Source: UKL13-2 sp038321965
GTDB lineage: Bacteria > Pseudomonadota > Gammaproteobacteria > Burkholderiales > Usitatibacteraceae
Reading direction: 5' to 3'
Length of the DNA stretch: 64,000 nucleotides
Assembly (NCBI GenBank): GCA_038321965.1
Contig: JBBQFL010000010.1
Location: 1 to 64,000 of the forward strand
The notes below the pieces were generated by a model. That model searched no databases. It worked only from the letters and a program-made list of their open reading frames with translations, and was not told the origin of the DNA. Numbering within the stretch: the stretch's first letter is position 1; each line of letters begins with the position of its first letter. A program made the translations under genes and the position numbers. This document shows positions 54,883 to 64,000 of this stretch, one piece after another.

Positions 54883-57800
54883 TCACTTAGCAGGCTGCAA
54901 ACGCGCCGACTTTTGACTTGTGATAAGGCCGTTAGCCGCCGCTAGCGACAGAGGTTGACTGAAGTAATAGCCTTGCGCCAGATCGCAACCGAGTTCACTC
55001 AGCATCGCCAGTTGTTGTGCGGATTCAACACCCTCTGCGACCACATTCAGCCCGAGACTACGCGACATGGCGATAATTGCGCGAACGATGGCCTCGTCCT
55101 CGGTGTCAATCGTCAGATTGCGAATAAATGACTGGTCGATCTTGACCGTATGAATCGGAAATTGCTTGAGGTAGCTCAAGCCAGAGTAACCGGTGCCAAA
55201 ATCGTCGATCGCGATACGTATTTTCATTGCATCCAGTTTGGTCAGCGCAGCGATCGCTTCCTCGTGGCCACCGACGATTACGCTCTCGGTAACCTCCATT
55301 TCGATAAGTTGCGGGTCCGCTCCGGTCTCGGCCAGGATGACGGCGAATGTTTCGGCGAAGGTTTTTCGGCGAAGTTGTATGGCAGATACATTGATCGACA
55401 TCTGCAGGCGTTCACCTCTCTGTTGCCACTGGGCGGCAGTACCGCATGCTTCACGAATCACCCACTCGCCGATGGGGATAATCAGGCCGGAATCCTCCGC
55501 TACCGCGATGAACTCGCCAGGCCGAACCAGTGTTCCGGCTGCATTTTTCCAGCGCAGCAACGCTTCAAAGCCGACCAATTCTTGACTGGACGCTCTGTAC
55601 ACAGGTTGATAGTAAAGGCAAAAATCGTTGGTCTGCAGTGAGCGGCGCAATTGTGTTTGCATCGTCATGCGCTGCTGCGCAGCGACATTCATGGCAGCGG
55701 TGAAAAATTGATACTGATTTCGCCCGCTGCCTTTTGCGTGGTACATCGCTGCGTCGGCATTGCGCATGAGGATCTCGGCAGTCTCGCCATCGGTCGGATA
55801 GATGCTGATGCCAATACTTGCGCCGACATTCAGTTCGTGGGATTGCACCTGAAAACTGGCGGACAACGACTCGAGTATTTTCTGCGCCACTGCCGTGGCA
55901 TGGCTACCTTCGTCCTGGGGAGATAGCGCCGGGATGACGATTACAAATTCGTCGCCGCCCAATCTTGAAACCGTATCGATCTCGCGAAGGCCATTGAGGA
56001 TTCTGGAGGCAACCAGTTGAAGCAGTGCGTCACCTTGCTGATGCCCGAGCGAATCATTGATGGTTTTGAAATGATCGAGGTCGATAAACATCACGGCGAG
56101 TTGCGTCGCGTTGCGATGACTGTGTGCAATCGCCTGTTCGATTCGATCCTGCAGCAGGACGCGATTTGGCAAGCCGGTAAGCGCATCGTGATGTGCCAGG
56201 TAGGCTATCCGTTGTTCCGCCTGTTTGCGGGTGGTCACGTCGGCGATAACGCCAACGATGCGCTGCGCGCGCGCCAACGCATTTCGTGTGATTTGGCCAC
56301 GTACAGCCATCCAGCGCACGCCACCGTCAGGCCAAACCACGCGATATTCCAACTCAAAACTGGTATCTAGGTTTAGTGCGCGCTGCACTGCGGCATCCGT
56401 TGCGCTGCGATCATCCGGATGTACCATGGAAAGCAAGTGTGCATAGTCCCTGATGATCGCGCCCCGTTCCATACCGAAAAGTGGGCCAAACCCTTCAGAA
56501 AAAGACATGGTGCTGCTGTCAATATTCCAGTGCCAACTGCCCATATCAGCAGCTTCCATTGCCAGCCGCAATTGCGCCTCACTATTGCGCAATGCATCCT
56601 CCGCGCGTTTGCGGCGGCTGACATCAGCAATCAACACCATCGTGCCGACGATTTCTTGACTGGCGCCGTGTACAGGTGCGACCGACAGGGACACATCCAG
56701 TACCACGCCATCCTTGCGCGTGCGCCGCGTCTCTTCAAGAGACAATGTCAATCCCTGTTCAACTTGCTTGCGCATCACGTTTACTTCGGCGCGTATCTCT
56801 TCGGGCACGATCGAGCGGTTGGTGCCGATGACTTCGTCAGCAGTCCAGCCGAATAGTTTTTCCGCAGCGGGATTCCAAAGGCTAATGACGCTGGTCAAGT
56901 CGCGGGCAATGATCGCCAGAGGTGAGCCTTCGATAATGGAGCGCAATTTCTGATTGCTTTCACTCAGCGTACGTTCGAGTGCCTTGCGTTCGCTGATTTC
57001 GACGATGGCCCCGACCAAGCCGGCAATATTGCCGTCGGCATTCACGAACGCGGCTTTGGTAAAAATTGCATCCAATGGTTTGCCGTCAGTGGTTCTCGTC
57101 AGCGACAATTCATAAACACTCTTTCCGCCGTGTTTCAACAGTTCTGTTTCGACGGCATGATGGCGATGGGCAGCTTCGGAATCAGTTACTTCCAGGACGG
57201 TCTTGCCGATGTAGTCACTACGTGGGCGATTGGTGAATTCTTCAAATGCGCGATTGCAACCAAAATATTTTCCGGCAGCGTCTTTGAAAAAAATCGGGTT
57301 AGGAATCGCCTCAATCAATTGCTTTGAGAAGCTCAGTTGGTCGCGCATTTCGCGCGTCGCGCTATCTGCCATCTGTTGCGCGTTTATTTGCGACCGCGAG
57401 GCCGTACGCAGCGTAATGAACAGCAAGAAACTGATCACCAATGCTGACAGCAGTACCACCAGCGATTGCGGCTGCAACAACGGGCGACCATAGGCGCCGA
57501 AGCCGCTGAACTTGAAATGCCAGTGGCGGCCCGCGACTACGATCATATGGGAGACGACATCTTCTGAGTTTTCCAACGCTCGATAGTTGTCAGTCTGGGC
57601 GCTTGAATACAGCAGATTCTCTGTCGTCGGCTCTTGGGGTGCGGCATCACTAGCGCCGACATCGAATACGAAAAAGTTTGCCTTATTTTTCAGGTCGGGA
57701 TCAATCAGCTGGGCAAACAAGTCATCGACTCGAAATACGAGGTTGACGAATCCCGCCAGTTCGGCGCGGCGTTGCGCCAATGTCCGTTTCTGCCGATAGG

Positions 57801-58506
57801 TTTCGTAAATTGGCAGGTAAACCACCAAGCCCCATCTATTTTGCTTTTCCTGCACCAGCCGGTAGCGTCCGGTAGTGATCGGTTCGCCAACGTCGCGTGC
57901 GCGTTCGCTCGCGACCAATGCGGCAAGCCGCGTACGAATGTCCAAGCCGAACGCGTCTTCGTTGCCGACTGCGGGTTCCACGTAATGAACAACATAGTAT
58001 TCGGCTCGCGCGCCATTGGGCTTGACTGAAAAATCCGGAAAGCCGCCAGCCCTGATGCTACGGTCGTCGCGCACCATGGCCTCATAGACGGCTCTTTCCG
58101 GCAGCTTTACACGGCGAATGAACTCCACTGCCTGAACACCCGGAAAGCGCGTTGACAGGTTTAGCGCATTCACGTAGCGCTGGAACGCAAGGCGCGACAC
58201 CGAGGGATCGTGACCAAATAGTCCCTCCATGCCGTGCAGAATATCGATGTACTGTTGCGTGCGACGCTCGATGGCACCAGCGGTCGCGAGCGCAGTACGA
58301 TCAAAATCCGCCTTGGCCTGTTTCTCCACCAGACTTGCAACAAAAAGCCAGGCGGCTACTGATAGTGCGATCCCGAATATCAGGACTGCCCTAGCCAAAG
58401 CGGTGTGTCGAATTGCGCTCGTCATACTGTCAAATTGTTCGAAGCCCACCCTCATATTCGCGCGTGACGCACAAGCATCGCTTGTCTTGCTCGCTCGCAT
58501 AGCCAC
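54883..58506 (-). CDS. CHASE-PAS-GGDEF-EAL sensor protein
   Basis: A 1207-residue membrane sensor of cyclic di-GMP metabolism. A membrane helix (about 37-58, LIFGIALSVAAWLFVASLV) precedes a periplasmic CHASE domain (about 75-330, LALLHGMEGLFG-type pattern and LSTRFPGVQAVEFIRRV) and a second helix (SLVVLLSALVISFLLFITL). Three PAS domains follow (about 395-770). The GGDEF domain has SRLGGDEF near 848 and the EAL domain GFEALLRW near 979, plus DDFGTGYSGLSYL near 1120. Both active sites look intact. Start at 58506 is uncertain; Met18 or Met28 are alternatives. Confidence 0.92.
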   Translation of the reverse strand: MAMRASKTSDACASRANMRVGFEQFDSMTSAIRHTALARAVLIFGIALSVAAWLFVASLVEKQAKADFDRTALATAGAIERRTQQYIDILHGMEGLFGHDPSVSRLAFQRYVNALNLSTRFPGVQAVEFIRRVKLPERAVYEAMVRDDRSIRAGGFPDFSVKPNGARAEYYVVHYVEPAVGNEDAFGLDIRTRLAALVASERARDVGEPITTGRYRLVQEKQNRWGLVVYLPIYETYRQKRTLAQRRAELAGFVNLVFRVDDLFAQLIDPDLKNKANFFVFDVGASDAAPQEPTTENLLYSSAQTDNYRALENSEDVVSHMIVVAGRHWHFKFSGFGAYGRPLLQPQSLVVLLSALVISFLLFITLRTASRSQINAQQMADSATREMRDQLSFSKQLIEAIPNPIFFKDAAGKYFGCNRAFEEFTNRPRSDYIGKTVLEVTDSEAAHRHHAVETELLKHGGKSVYELSLTRTTDGKPLDAIFTKAAFVNADGNIAGLVGAIVEISERKALERTLSESNQKLRSIIEGSPLAIIARDLTSVISLWNPAAEKLFGWTADEVIGTNRSIVPEEIRAEVNVMRKQVEQGLTLSLEETRRTRKDGVVLDVSLSVAPVHGASQEIVGTMVLIADVSRRKRAEDALRNSEAQLRLAMEAADMGSWHWNIDSSTMSFSEGFGPLFGMERGAIIRDYAHLLSMVHPDDRSATDAAVQRALNLDTSFELEYRVVWPDGGVRWMAVRGQITRNALARAQRIVGVIADVTTRKQAEQRIAYLAHHDALTGLPNRVLLQDRIEQAIAHSHRNATQLAVMFIDLDHFKTINDSLGHQQGDALLQLVASRILNGLREIDTVSRLGGDEFVIVIPALSPQDEGSHATAVAQKILESLSASFQVQSHELNVGASIGISIYPTDGETAEILMRNADAAMYHAKGSGRNQYQFFTAAMNVAAQQRMTMQTQLRRSLQTNDFCLYYQPVYRASSQELVGFEALLRWKNAAGTLVRPGEFIAVAEDSGLIIPIGEWVIREACGTAAQWQQRGERLQMSINVSAIQLRRKTFAETFAVILAETGADPQLIEMEVTESVIVGGHEEAIAALTKLDAMKIRIAIDDFGTGYSGLSYLKQFPIHTVKIDQSFIRNLTIDTEDEAIVRAIIAMSRSLGLNVVAEGVESAQQLAMLSELGCDLAQGYYFSQPLSLAAANGLITSQKSARLQPAK

Positions 58507-58663
58507 TTTCCCCCACTATAGACCATACGCCCGGAGTCATGCCAACGGTCTGGTACCGGTAATTGCATGGCGCGCGAACGCGGTGCGCGTGCTCGTTTTT
58601 ATTTCACAAAAGTCGCTAAAATGTAATTTATTGCACCGCACAAAACTTTCGCAAAAAACATTT

Positions 58664-59905
58664 ATGGCACTTATTGTTCAAAAATACGGTGGCACGTCGA
58701 TGGGGTCGCCGGAGCGCATTCGCGAGGTCGCCAGGCGAATCGCACACTATCACCAGCAAGGCCACCAGTTGGTGGTCGTTCCCTCGGCAATGTCTGGAGA
58801 AACCAACCGTCTCATCGGCTTGGCCAAGGAGCTCAGCCCAGACCCCCACGGGCGTGAACTCGACGTGATTGCGTCAACCGGCGAGCAAGTATCGGTCGGC
58901 TTACTTGCGCTGGCATTACAGACGCTCGGGTTGAAGGCCAAAAGCTACACCGGCTGGCAGGTCAAGATACTCACCGACAGCGCATTTACAAAAGCGCGGA
59001 TTCTCTCCATCGAAGACGCCAACATTCGACGCGATCTCGCCGAGGGTTGTGTTGTTGTCGTCGCAGGCTTTCAAGGAATCGATGCCAACGGAAATATCAC
59101 CACATTGGGACGAGGCGGGTCGGATACGACCGGCGTTGCGATTGCCGCTGCGCTGGGCGCCGACGAATGCCAGATCTTTACTGACGTGGACGGTGTTTAT
59201 ACGACTGACCCGCGGGTGGTGCCGGAAGCGCGCAAACTGACCAGCATTACGTTTGAAGAGATGTTCGAACTCGCCAGTCAGGGCTCGAAGGTATTGCAGA
59301 TACGCTCTGTGGAATTCGCCGGCAAATATAAGGTCAAGCTTCGCGTTCTATCGTCCTTCACCGCTTTTGATTCAACCGACACGGGCACGCTCATTACGTA
59401 CGAGGAAGAAGACAACATGGAACAACCAATCATCTCCGGCATAGCATTCAACCGCGATGAAGCCAAACTAACCGTCACCGGTGTGCCTGACCGACCCGGC
59501 ATCGCGTTCGCCATCCTCGGGCCGATCGCCGAAGCCAATATCGATGTCGATGTCATCATTCAAAATACTTCCTTCGATGGCATCACCGACTTTTCGTTTA
59601 CGGTTCATCGAAACGACTACAACAAGGCGCTGGCACTGTTGAACGAGAAAGTGAAACCTGCCGTAAACGCCAAAGGCATTGCCGGAGACAACAAGATTGC
59701 CAAGGTGTCACTGGTCGGCATCGGTATGCGCTCGCACGCTGGCGTGGCAGCCAAAATGTTTGAATGTCTGGCCAAGGAAAACGTCAACATCCAGATGATT
59801 TCGACTTCAGAAATCAAGACTTCGGTCGTCGTCGACGAGAAATACATGGAACTTGCTGTGCGTGCATTGCATCAAGTGTTCGAGTTGGATAAACTCCCCT
59901 CATAG
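58664..59905 (+). CDS. lysC: Aspartokinase
   Basis: A 413-residue kinase phosphorylating aspartate, the first step to lysine, methionine and threonine. KYGGTS near 7-12 and the catalytic Lys/Asp region are present, GRGGSDTTGVAIAAAL (about 150-165) binds ATP, and two ACT domains at the C-terminus (from about 265, GIAFNRDEAKLTVTGVPD; and IGMRSHAGVAAKMFE) allow feedback inhibition. ATG 58664 gives the standard start; the long open upstream frame belongs to the opposite-strand gene. Confidence 0.95.
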   Translation: MALIVQKYGGTSMGSPERIREVARRIAHYHQQGHQLVVVPSAMSGETNRLIGLAKELSPDPHGRELDVIASTGEQVSVGLLALALQTLGLKAKSYTGWQVKILTDSAFTKARILSIEDANIRRDLAEGCVVVVAGFQGIDANGNITTLGRGGSDTTGVAIAAALGADECQIFTDVDGVYTTDPRVVPEARKLTSITFEEMFELASQGSKVLQIRSVEFAGKYKVKLRVLSSFTAFDSTDTGTLITYEEEDNMEQPIISGIAFNRDEAKLTVTGVPDRPGIAFAILGPIAEANIDVDVIIQNTSFDGITDFSFTVHRNDYNKALALLNEKVKPAVNAKGIAGDNKIAKVSLVGIGMRSHAGVAAKMFECLAKENVNIQMISTSEIKTSVVVDEKYMELAVRALHQVFELDKLPS

Positions 59906-59923
59906 TTTTTTTTCACTTTCAAA

Positions 59924-59966
59924 CGAAGCCGCGCACCTTCAACCGATGCGCGGCTTCGTTGTTTTT
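59924..59966 (+). terminator. Intrinsic terminator after lysC
   Basis: CGAAGCCGCGCA (59924-59935) pairs with TGCGCGGCTTCG (59947-59958), followed by TTGTTTTT. Confidence 0.9.
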
Positions 59967-59977
59967 AGGGGTCAGCC

Positions 59978-62080
59978 ATGTTTGGATACAGTTGGTCAAG
60001 GATTGCCGCTTGCGCGGTAACAGGAGCTGCATTGATGAATACCACTGCCATTGCGCAGGAAGATCCGTACCTCTGGCTCGAGGACGTGAGTGGCGACAAA
60101 GCCATCTCATGGGTGAAGGAGCAAAACGCCAAGACACAAAAGCTGCTGGAAGCCGAGCCGCTGTTCGCGTCGATTCGTGACAAGACGCTCGAAGTCGTCA
60201 ACTCACGTGCACGCATCCCCGCCGTCGCAAAACGCGGTGCTTATTTTTACAACTTCTGGCAAGACGAGAAGAACATTCGCGGTATTTGGCGGCGCACCAC
60301 GATCGCCGAATACAAAAAGGCGGAACCCAAATGGGAAACCGTGCTGGACCTCGATCAACTGGCTAAAGCAGAGAAAGAGAACTGGGTCTGGAAGGGATCT
60401 TCCTGCCTTTATCCAAACTACGAACGCTGCTTGTTGAATCTCTCCCGCGGCGGAGCTGACGCAAATGTGGTGCGCGAGTTTGATGTTGTTGCAAAGCGCT
60501 TTGTAGTCGGCGGCTTTGAAATCAAGGAAGCCAAAGGTAGCGCCTCATGGGCAGACCGCGACACCTTATTCGTTCAAACTGATTTTGGCCCCGGATCGAT
60601 GACCAAATCAGGGTATCCACGTATCACGAAGGAATGGAGCCGCGGCACGCCCATTGAAACGGCACGTCTGGTCTTTGAGGGCCAGGAAACAGATATTAGC
60701 GTCTCCGCCTTCCAGGTAAACGAGAAGGGCTACAAGACACGCCAGTTCGTACGGCGCGGCGTTGAGTTTTATAAATCCGAAACCTACCTGCGCGAAGATG
60801 CGAAAGCAAACAAACTCACCAAGCTCGATGTACCTGCAGATGCCAATATCAATTACGGGCAGGGCAGACTCTGGGTGCGCCTGAAATCATCGTGGGCGGT
60901 AGGCGGCAAGACGTTTGCGCAAGGCGCACTGATCGTGACGGATTTTGAACGCTTCATGAAAGGCGAGCGAAATTTTGATGTGCTTTTCGAGCCCACGGAC
61001 CGCAAATCGCTGGCCGGCTGGGCGCTTACAAAGAACTACCTTATTCTGAACCAACTCGATAACGTCAAGAATCGGCTGTACGAACTGCAGAGCAAAGCCG
61101 GCAAATGGACGCGTCGCGAGATCACGTTGCCTGGTCTGGGCACGATTGGTGTGTCGCCTATCGATGCCGATCAGTCCGATGATTACTTCCTCACTCTCAC
61201 GGACTATCTGACGCCGTCGACGCTATTTCTAGCCAAAGCCGGAAGCGACAAGCGTGAGGTGCTTAAATCGTTACCGGCGTTCTTCGATGCCAGTCCATAC
61301 AAGGTGGAACAATTCGAAGTGGCGTCCAAGGATGGCGAGCGCATTCCATATTTCATGGTGATGAACAAGAACACAAAATTGGATGGCAAGAATCCCACCC
61401 TGCTTTATGGGTACGGCGGCTTCGAGGTATCCCAGTTGCCTGGATATTCGGCGACAGTCGGTAACGCCTGGCTCAACAATGGTGGTGTGTATGTGGTGGC
61501 CAATATTCGTGGTGGCGGAGAGTTCGGCCCACGCTGGCATCAGGCAGGCTTGAAAGCCAATCGCCAAAAGGTCTTCGATGACTTTATCGCCGTTGCCGAG
61601 GATGTCATTGCCAAAAAAATTACAGCGCCACGTCATCTGGCAATTTCCGGCGGTAGCAATGGTGGCCTTTTGGTAGGCGCGGTGGCGGTGCAACGCCCGG
61701 ATCTGTTCCAGGCAGTTTTATGCAGCGTTCCACTGCTGGACATGAAGCGTTACCATAAACTGCTCGCGGGGGCCTCATGGGTCGCTGAGTACGGCAATCC
61801 GGATGACGCCGCCGAATGGGAGTTCATTTCAAAGTACTCGCCTTATCAAAACGTCAAAGCAGGCGTTACTTACCCCAAAATACTATTCGTGACCTCCACT
61901 CGCGATGATCGCGTTCATCCTGGGCACGCGCGCAAGATGATGGCCCGCATGCTGGAACAGGGGCACGAAGTGTTCTATTACGAGAACATCGAAGGTGGCC
62001 ACGCAGGCTCTGCAAACAACGCGCAACTGGCTTACCGCACAGCGCTGCAGTATTCGTTCTTGCTAAGGGAGCTGAAATAG
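59978..62080 (+). CDS. Prolyl oligopeptidase family serine peptidase (S9A)
   Basis: A 700-residue exported peptidase that cleaves short peptides after proline. A signal peptide (AACAVTGAALMNTTAIAQ) precedes EDPYLWLEDVSGD, a propeller domain (about 80-430) and the alpha/beta hydrolase domain. The triad is Ser560 (SGGSNGGLL), Asp in TRDDRVHP (643/644) and His675 (EGGHAGS). Size and motif order fit S9A. The start lies right beside the lysC terminator. Confidence 0.94.
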   Translation: MFGYSWSRIAACAVTGAALMNTTAIAQEDPYLWLEDVSGDKAISWVKEQNAKTQKLLEAEPLFASIRDKTLEVVNSRARIPAVAKRGAYFYNFWQDEKNIRGIWRRTTIAEYKKAEPKWETVLDLDQLAKAEKENWVWKGSSCLYPNYERCLLNLSRGGADANVVREFDVVAKRFVVGGFEIKEAKGSASWADRDTLFVQTDFGPGSMTKSGYPRITKEWSRGTPIETARLVFEGQETDISVSAFQVNEKGYKTRQFVRRGVEFYKSETYLREDAKANKLTKLDVPADANINYGQGRLWVRLKSSWAVGGKTFAQGALIVTDFERFMKGERNFDVLFEPTDRKSLAGWALTKNYLILNQLDNVKNRLYELQSKAGKWTRREITLPGLGTIGVSPIDADQSDDYFLTLTDYLTPSTLFLAKAGSDKREVLKSLPAFFDASPYKVEQFEVASKDGERIPYFMVMNKNTKLDGKNPTLLYGYGGFEVSQLPGYSATVGNAWLNNGGVYVVANIRGGGEFGPRWHQAGLKANRQKVFDDFIAVAEDVIAKKITAPRHLAISGGSNGGLLVGAVAVQRPDLFQAVLCSVPLLDMKRYHKLLAGASWVAEYGNPDDAAEWEFISKYSPYQNVKAGVTYPKILFVTSTRDDRVHPGHARKMMARMLEQGHEVFYYENIEGGHAGSANNAQLAYRTALQYSFLLRELK

Positions 62081-62100
62081 CGAAAACAGTCGATTCGTTT

Positions 62101-62130
62101 TTGACGCAGGCATGGTGAACCGCGTACAAT
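62101..62130 (+). promoter_or_regulatory. Sigma-70-type promoter of tRNA-Ser(GCU)
   Basis: TTGACG (62101-62106) and TACAAT (62125-62130) are 18 bp apart; start of transcription would be near 62137, 27 bp before the tRNA. Confidence 0.7.
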
Positions 62131-62163
62131 GCGGCCTTCGCGAAAGCGTTAGAGCAGCAGCCC

Positions 62164-62256
62164 GGAGACCTGGCCGAGTGGTCGAAGGCACTCCCCTGCT
62201 AAGGGAGCATGCGGTCAAAAACTGCATCGAGGGTTCGAATCCCTCGGTCTCCGCCA
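62164..62256 (+). tRNA. tRNA-Ser(GCU)
   Basis: A class II tRNA: acceptor GGAGACC/GGTCTCC, anticodon stem CTCCC/GGGAG enclosing CTGCTAA (anticodon GCU), long variable arm (GCGGTCAAAAACTGC), T-loop TTCGAAT and encoded CCA. Confidence 0.96.
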
Positions 62257-62297
62257 AATGGCTATTGCTCTAATGTGCTGTTACAATTACGAATTGT

Positions 62298-62374
62298 GCG
62301 CTCGTAGCTCAGTTGGATAGAGTACTTGGCTACGAACCAAGGGGTCGTGGGTTCGAATCCTGCCGGGCGCACCA
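62298..62374 (+). tRNA. tRNA-Arg(ACG)
   Basis: A 77-nt tRNA: acceptor GCGCTCG/CGGGCGC with one T-G pair, anticodon stem CTTGG/CCAAG enclosing CTACGAA (anticodon ACG), T-loop TTCGAAT, encoded CCA. The A at position 34 is normally edited to inosine. Confidence 0.97.
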
Positions 62375-62384
62375 ATTTTTACCG

Positions 62385-62418
62385 AAGGGTTAGAGGATTT
62401 TTCCTCTAACCCTTTTAA
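62385..62418 (+). terminator. Intrinsic terminator after the tRNA pair
   Basis: A 13-bp perfect stem AAGGGTTAGAGGA/TCCTCTAACCCTT with loop TTTT, followed by a short T run, 10 bp after tRNA-Arg. Confidence 0.93.
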
Positions 62419-62611
62419 TTGTCCGTTGCGCAATTCCAGCCGGGTGAGTAACCGGGATGTAAGTCACTACTGGTCTGGCGTATCTGTGTCAGTCTCACTT
62501 TGACTTATCAATAAATATTAGGCGATCAAGTCTTACAAAAACAACACCTTGTGATCGGGTCGTATTTGACATACTGCGCCCGCTGTAACAATCGTCCAAT
62601 AAAGGAAATAA

Positions 62612-63004
62612 ATGTTGGGAAACATTCGTTCGTTGGCTGGGCTTACCAGCATTGCCGCAATTCTGTTACTTCAAGGTTGCGGAAAAACCGAAGAAGTCAA
62701 AGCCCCGCCCGCCGCACCTGCAGTCGCTGTGGCGCCTGCGCCCAAGGCTGGACTGGCAATTGCCGACAGTCTCACTGCCTATCACGCCGCTGCTCCTGCT
62801 GAGCGCAGCGCGGTCATTCCAGCGATCCTCGCTAAGGTGAAAGACGAAATTGACAAGAAAGGCAAATCCGATACAGATATCGCCGCTGAAATTCTGCCTT
62901 GCATGAATTCCATCGATGAACAAGTTACACCTGACGTCCGCGCTGCACAGCCAATCCTCGATTTGGGCGCAGTCTGCCTGGCGCAGTTGGGCTACAAGAA
63001 ATAG
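62612..63004 (+). CDS. Predicted lipoprotein of unknown function
   Basis: A 130-residue protein with a lipobox signal (IAAILLLQGC, Cys about 23), then a Pro/Ala-rich spacer (30-47) and a small helical domain with two further Cys (LPCMNSI and AVCLAQL) that could form a disulfide. No function recognised. AAAGGAAATAA before the ATG gives a good ribosome site. It stands between the tRNA operon and the acyl carrier gene. Confidence 0.75.
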   Translation: MLGNIRSLAGLTSIAAILLLQGCGKTEEVKAPPAAPAVAVAPAPKAGLAIADSLTAYHAAAPAERSAVIPAILAKVKDEIDKKGKSDTDIAAEILPCMNSIDEQVTPDVRAAQPILDLGAVCLAQLGYKK

Positions 63005-63264
63005 TCAGTGCTGCGATCCTGTTCGCAAAGGACGGCAAATCCGAAGTGATATTGCCGGCGTTTGCGGCGACGTATTCGAGGGCCTGTCGATAGATGGGCC
63101 CTTCTTGTTTAGGCGTGCACTACTATTCTTTTGGCACTTAAGATGAAAAGCCTTCAACTGAACGTATCCGTCGGCAAGTGTATGTGCGGTACATGACACA
63201 CGCCAGTGGGGACGCGTGATACGATTTTGCTTAGAAAGCCGTCTTTCAAAATTGAGAGTTGAAT

Positions 63265-63534
63265 ATGAACAATGGGCAAGGTAACGAGCAGGAATTGGCG
63301 CAGTTGCTTGTCTCGTCATTGAATCTCGATGGAGTCTCACCCGTCGACATTGATCCCGAGGCGCGATTGTTTGGTGAAGGACTCGGACTGGATTCACTCG
63401 ATATGCTGGAACTGTCGATGGCGGTGGAGCAAAAGTACGGCGTAAAGCTGCGTTCCGATGACCCGGACAATCCGAGAATTTTTGGATCGTTGCGCAATCT
63501 ATCTCAGCACATTCAGTCGCATCGCATTGCCTGA
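63265..63534 (+). CDS. Acyl carrier protein of aryl-polyene type
   Basis: An 89-residue carrier protein. The phosphopantetheine attachment Ser is in GLGLDSLDMLEL (Ser about 45), preceded by DPEARLFGEGL, a pattern I associate with the acyl carrier proteins of aryl-polyene clusters, where LFGEGLGLDS is common. ATG 63265 follows GAGAG; a TTG at 63259 would add two residues. The next gene supports this assignment. Confidence 0.8.
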   Translation: MNNGQGNEQELAQLLVSSLNLDGVSPVDIDPEARLFGEGLGLDSLDMLELSMAVEQKYGVKLRSDDPDNPRIFGSLRNLSQHIQSHRIA

Positions 63535-63596
63535 CAGGTTGACCGGTTCGGTCGGTTTGGACCTGGTGATTAACGCATTCCCTATCCGACCATCCG

Positions 63597-64000
63597 ATGC
63601 CCGACGCAAATTCCTCTAGCAAGTTGCTTCCACCTCACCGGCAAGCTTGGATGACCGCCCTGTGGCTGCTACTCGCGACGACCTATCTGGTCGCGACGGC
63701 TACCGGGATGCGGGTGTTGGCAATGGCAGTCGTCGGCCTGATGGTTGGCGTACTCCTTGCGGCGTCGGGAAGGATCAAAACGGGCGCCATCTTGGGCGCA
63801 GCGCTTGTAGTGTTGTGCTTTTATTTTTCGGCATCCATGCGATTCGTCGTTTATTTCCCCCCACTGGCAGCTTTTGCGTTCATGGCGTTCTTCTTTTATC
63901 GAACGTTGCGTCCCGGCTCCGAACCGCTAATTACCCAAGTCGCGCGGATGGAGCATCCCGACTTGCCACTGGACATGGCGCGCTATAGCCGTCTGCTCAC
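63597..64000 (+). CDS. COG4648-like membrane protein, cut by the window end
   Basis: At least 134 codons, open to the window edge, reading MPDANSSSKLLPPHRQAW at the start. Three or four membrane helices follow (ALWLLLATTYLVATATG, AVVGLMVGVLLAAS, GAALVVLCFYFS and FPPLAAFAFMAFFFY), then LITQVARMEHPDLPLDMARY, which resembles the conserved tail of the COG4648 membrane proteins beside acyl carrier proteins in aryl-polyene clusters. The start ATG 63597 is 62 bp after the acyl carrier gene. Only the first part is visible. Confidence 0.65.
   Translation, partial: MPDANSSSKLLPPHRQAWMTALWLLLATTYLVATATGMRVLAMAVVGLMVGVLLAASGRIKTGAILGAALVVLCFYFSASMRFVVYFPPLAAFAFMAFFFYRTLRPGSEPLITQVARMEHPDLPLDMARYSRLL

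Noticed and set aside
58229..58663. Long N-terminal extension of aspartokinase
   Set aside because: It overlaps the opposite-strand sensor gene and lacks family sequence; ATG 58664 starts the conserved domain.

Overview
The window reads as a chromosomal segment of a Gram-negative betaproteobacterium. The strongest pointers are the gene order folC-dedD-cvpA-purF-metZ, an LpxH-type lipid A gene, an fused indolepyruvate:ferredoxin oxidoreductase, periplasmic and Tat-exported redox enzymes, and several c-di-GMP proteins. I cannot name the genus from sequence alone.

Layout. Positions about 111-5007 are a small genomic island bounded by an 81-bp direct repeat that contains the 5' half of a tRNA-Arg(CCU)-like gene. 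It carries a tyrosine integrase, a large chimeric protein (TIR-like segment, superfamily 1 helicase lacking motif I, nuclease, GreA/GreB-like tail) and an ankyrin-repeat protein; it looks like a defence-type cargo. From 5 to 12 kb lie uup, a decayed sensor gene, a small secreted protein, an HD-GYP protein, corA and tRNA-Ser(CGA). Positions 12.4-17.2 kb hold a tightly overlapping operon that joins a two-subunit molybdenum hydroxylase to soxXYZA without soxB. Positions 17-24 kb are mixed housekeeping and signalling genes (exported methyltransferase, AI-2E-type transporter, GGDEF response regulator, an unusual pseudouridine synthase homologue, VF530 protein, SDR).

Positions 24-31 kb concern peptides and amino acids: an M13 peptidase pseudogene, an OPT transporter and the 1190-residue indolepyruvate oxidoreductase. 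After a 590-bp imperfect palindrome come folC-dedD-cvpA-purF-metZ, then on the other strand lpxH, ppiA, an L,D-transpeptidase and a TPR protein, then cysS and a Nudix hydrolase. Positions 43.9-49.3 kb form an apparently co-transcribed set of four envelope or secreted proteins (YncE-like propeller, NodB-type deacetylase, di-iron hydroxylase, serine protease). After that come rlmD, a YccA-like protein, tRNA-Ser(UGA), a PQQ sugar dehydrogenase, cytochrome b561 and c', queD, a CHASE-PAS-GGDEF-EAL protein, lysC, a prolyl oligopeptidase, tRNA-Ser(GCU) and tRNA-Arg(ACG). The last kilobase (acyl carrier protein and a cut-off membrane protein) looks like the start of an aryl-polyene-type gene cluster.

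Metabolic reading (inference): peptides are imported and cleaved (OPT, S9 and serine proteases), aromatic 2-oxo acids are oxidised by the indolepyruvate enzyme, and periplasmic oxidations (molybdenum hydroxylase, PQQ dehydrogenase, Sox carriers) feed c-type cytochromes.
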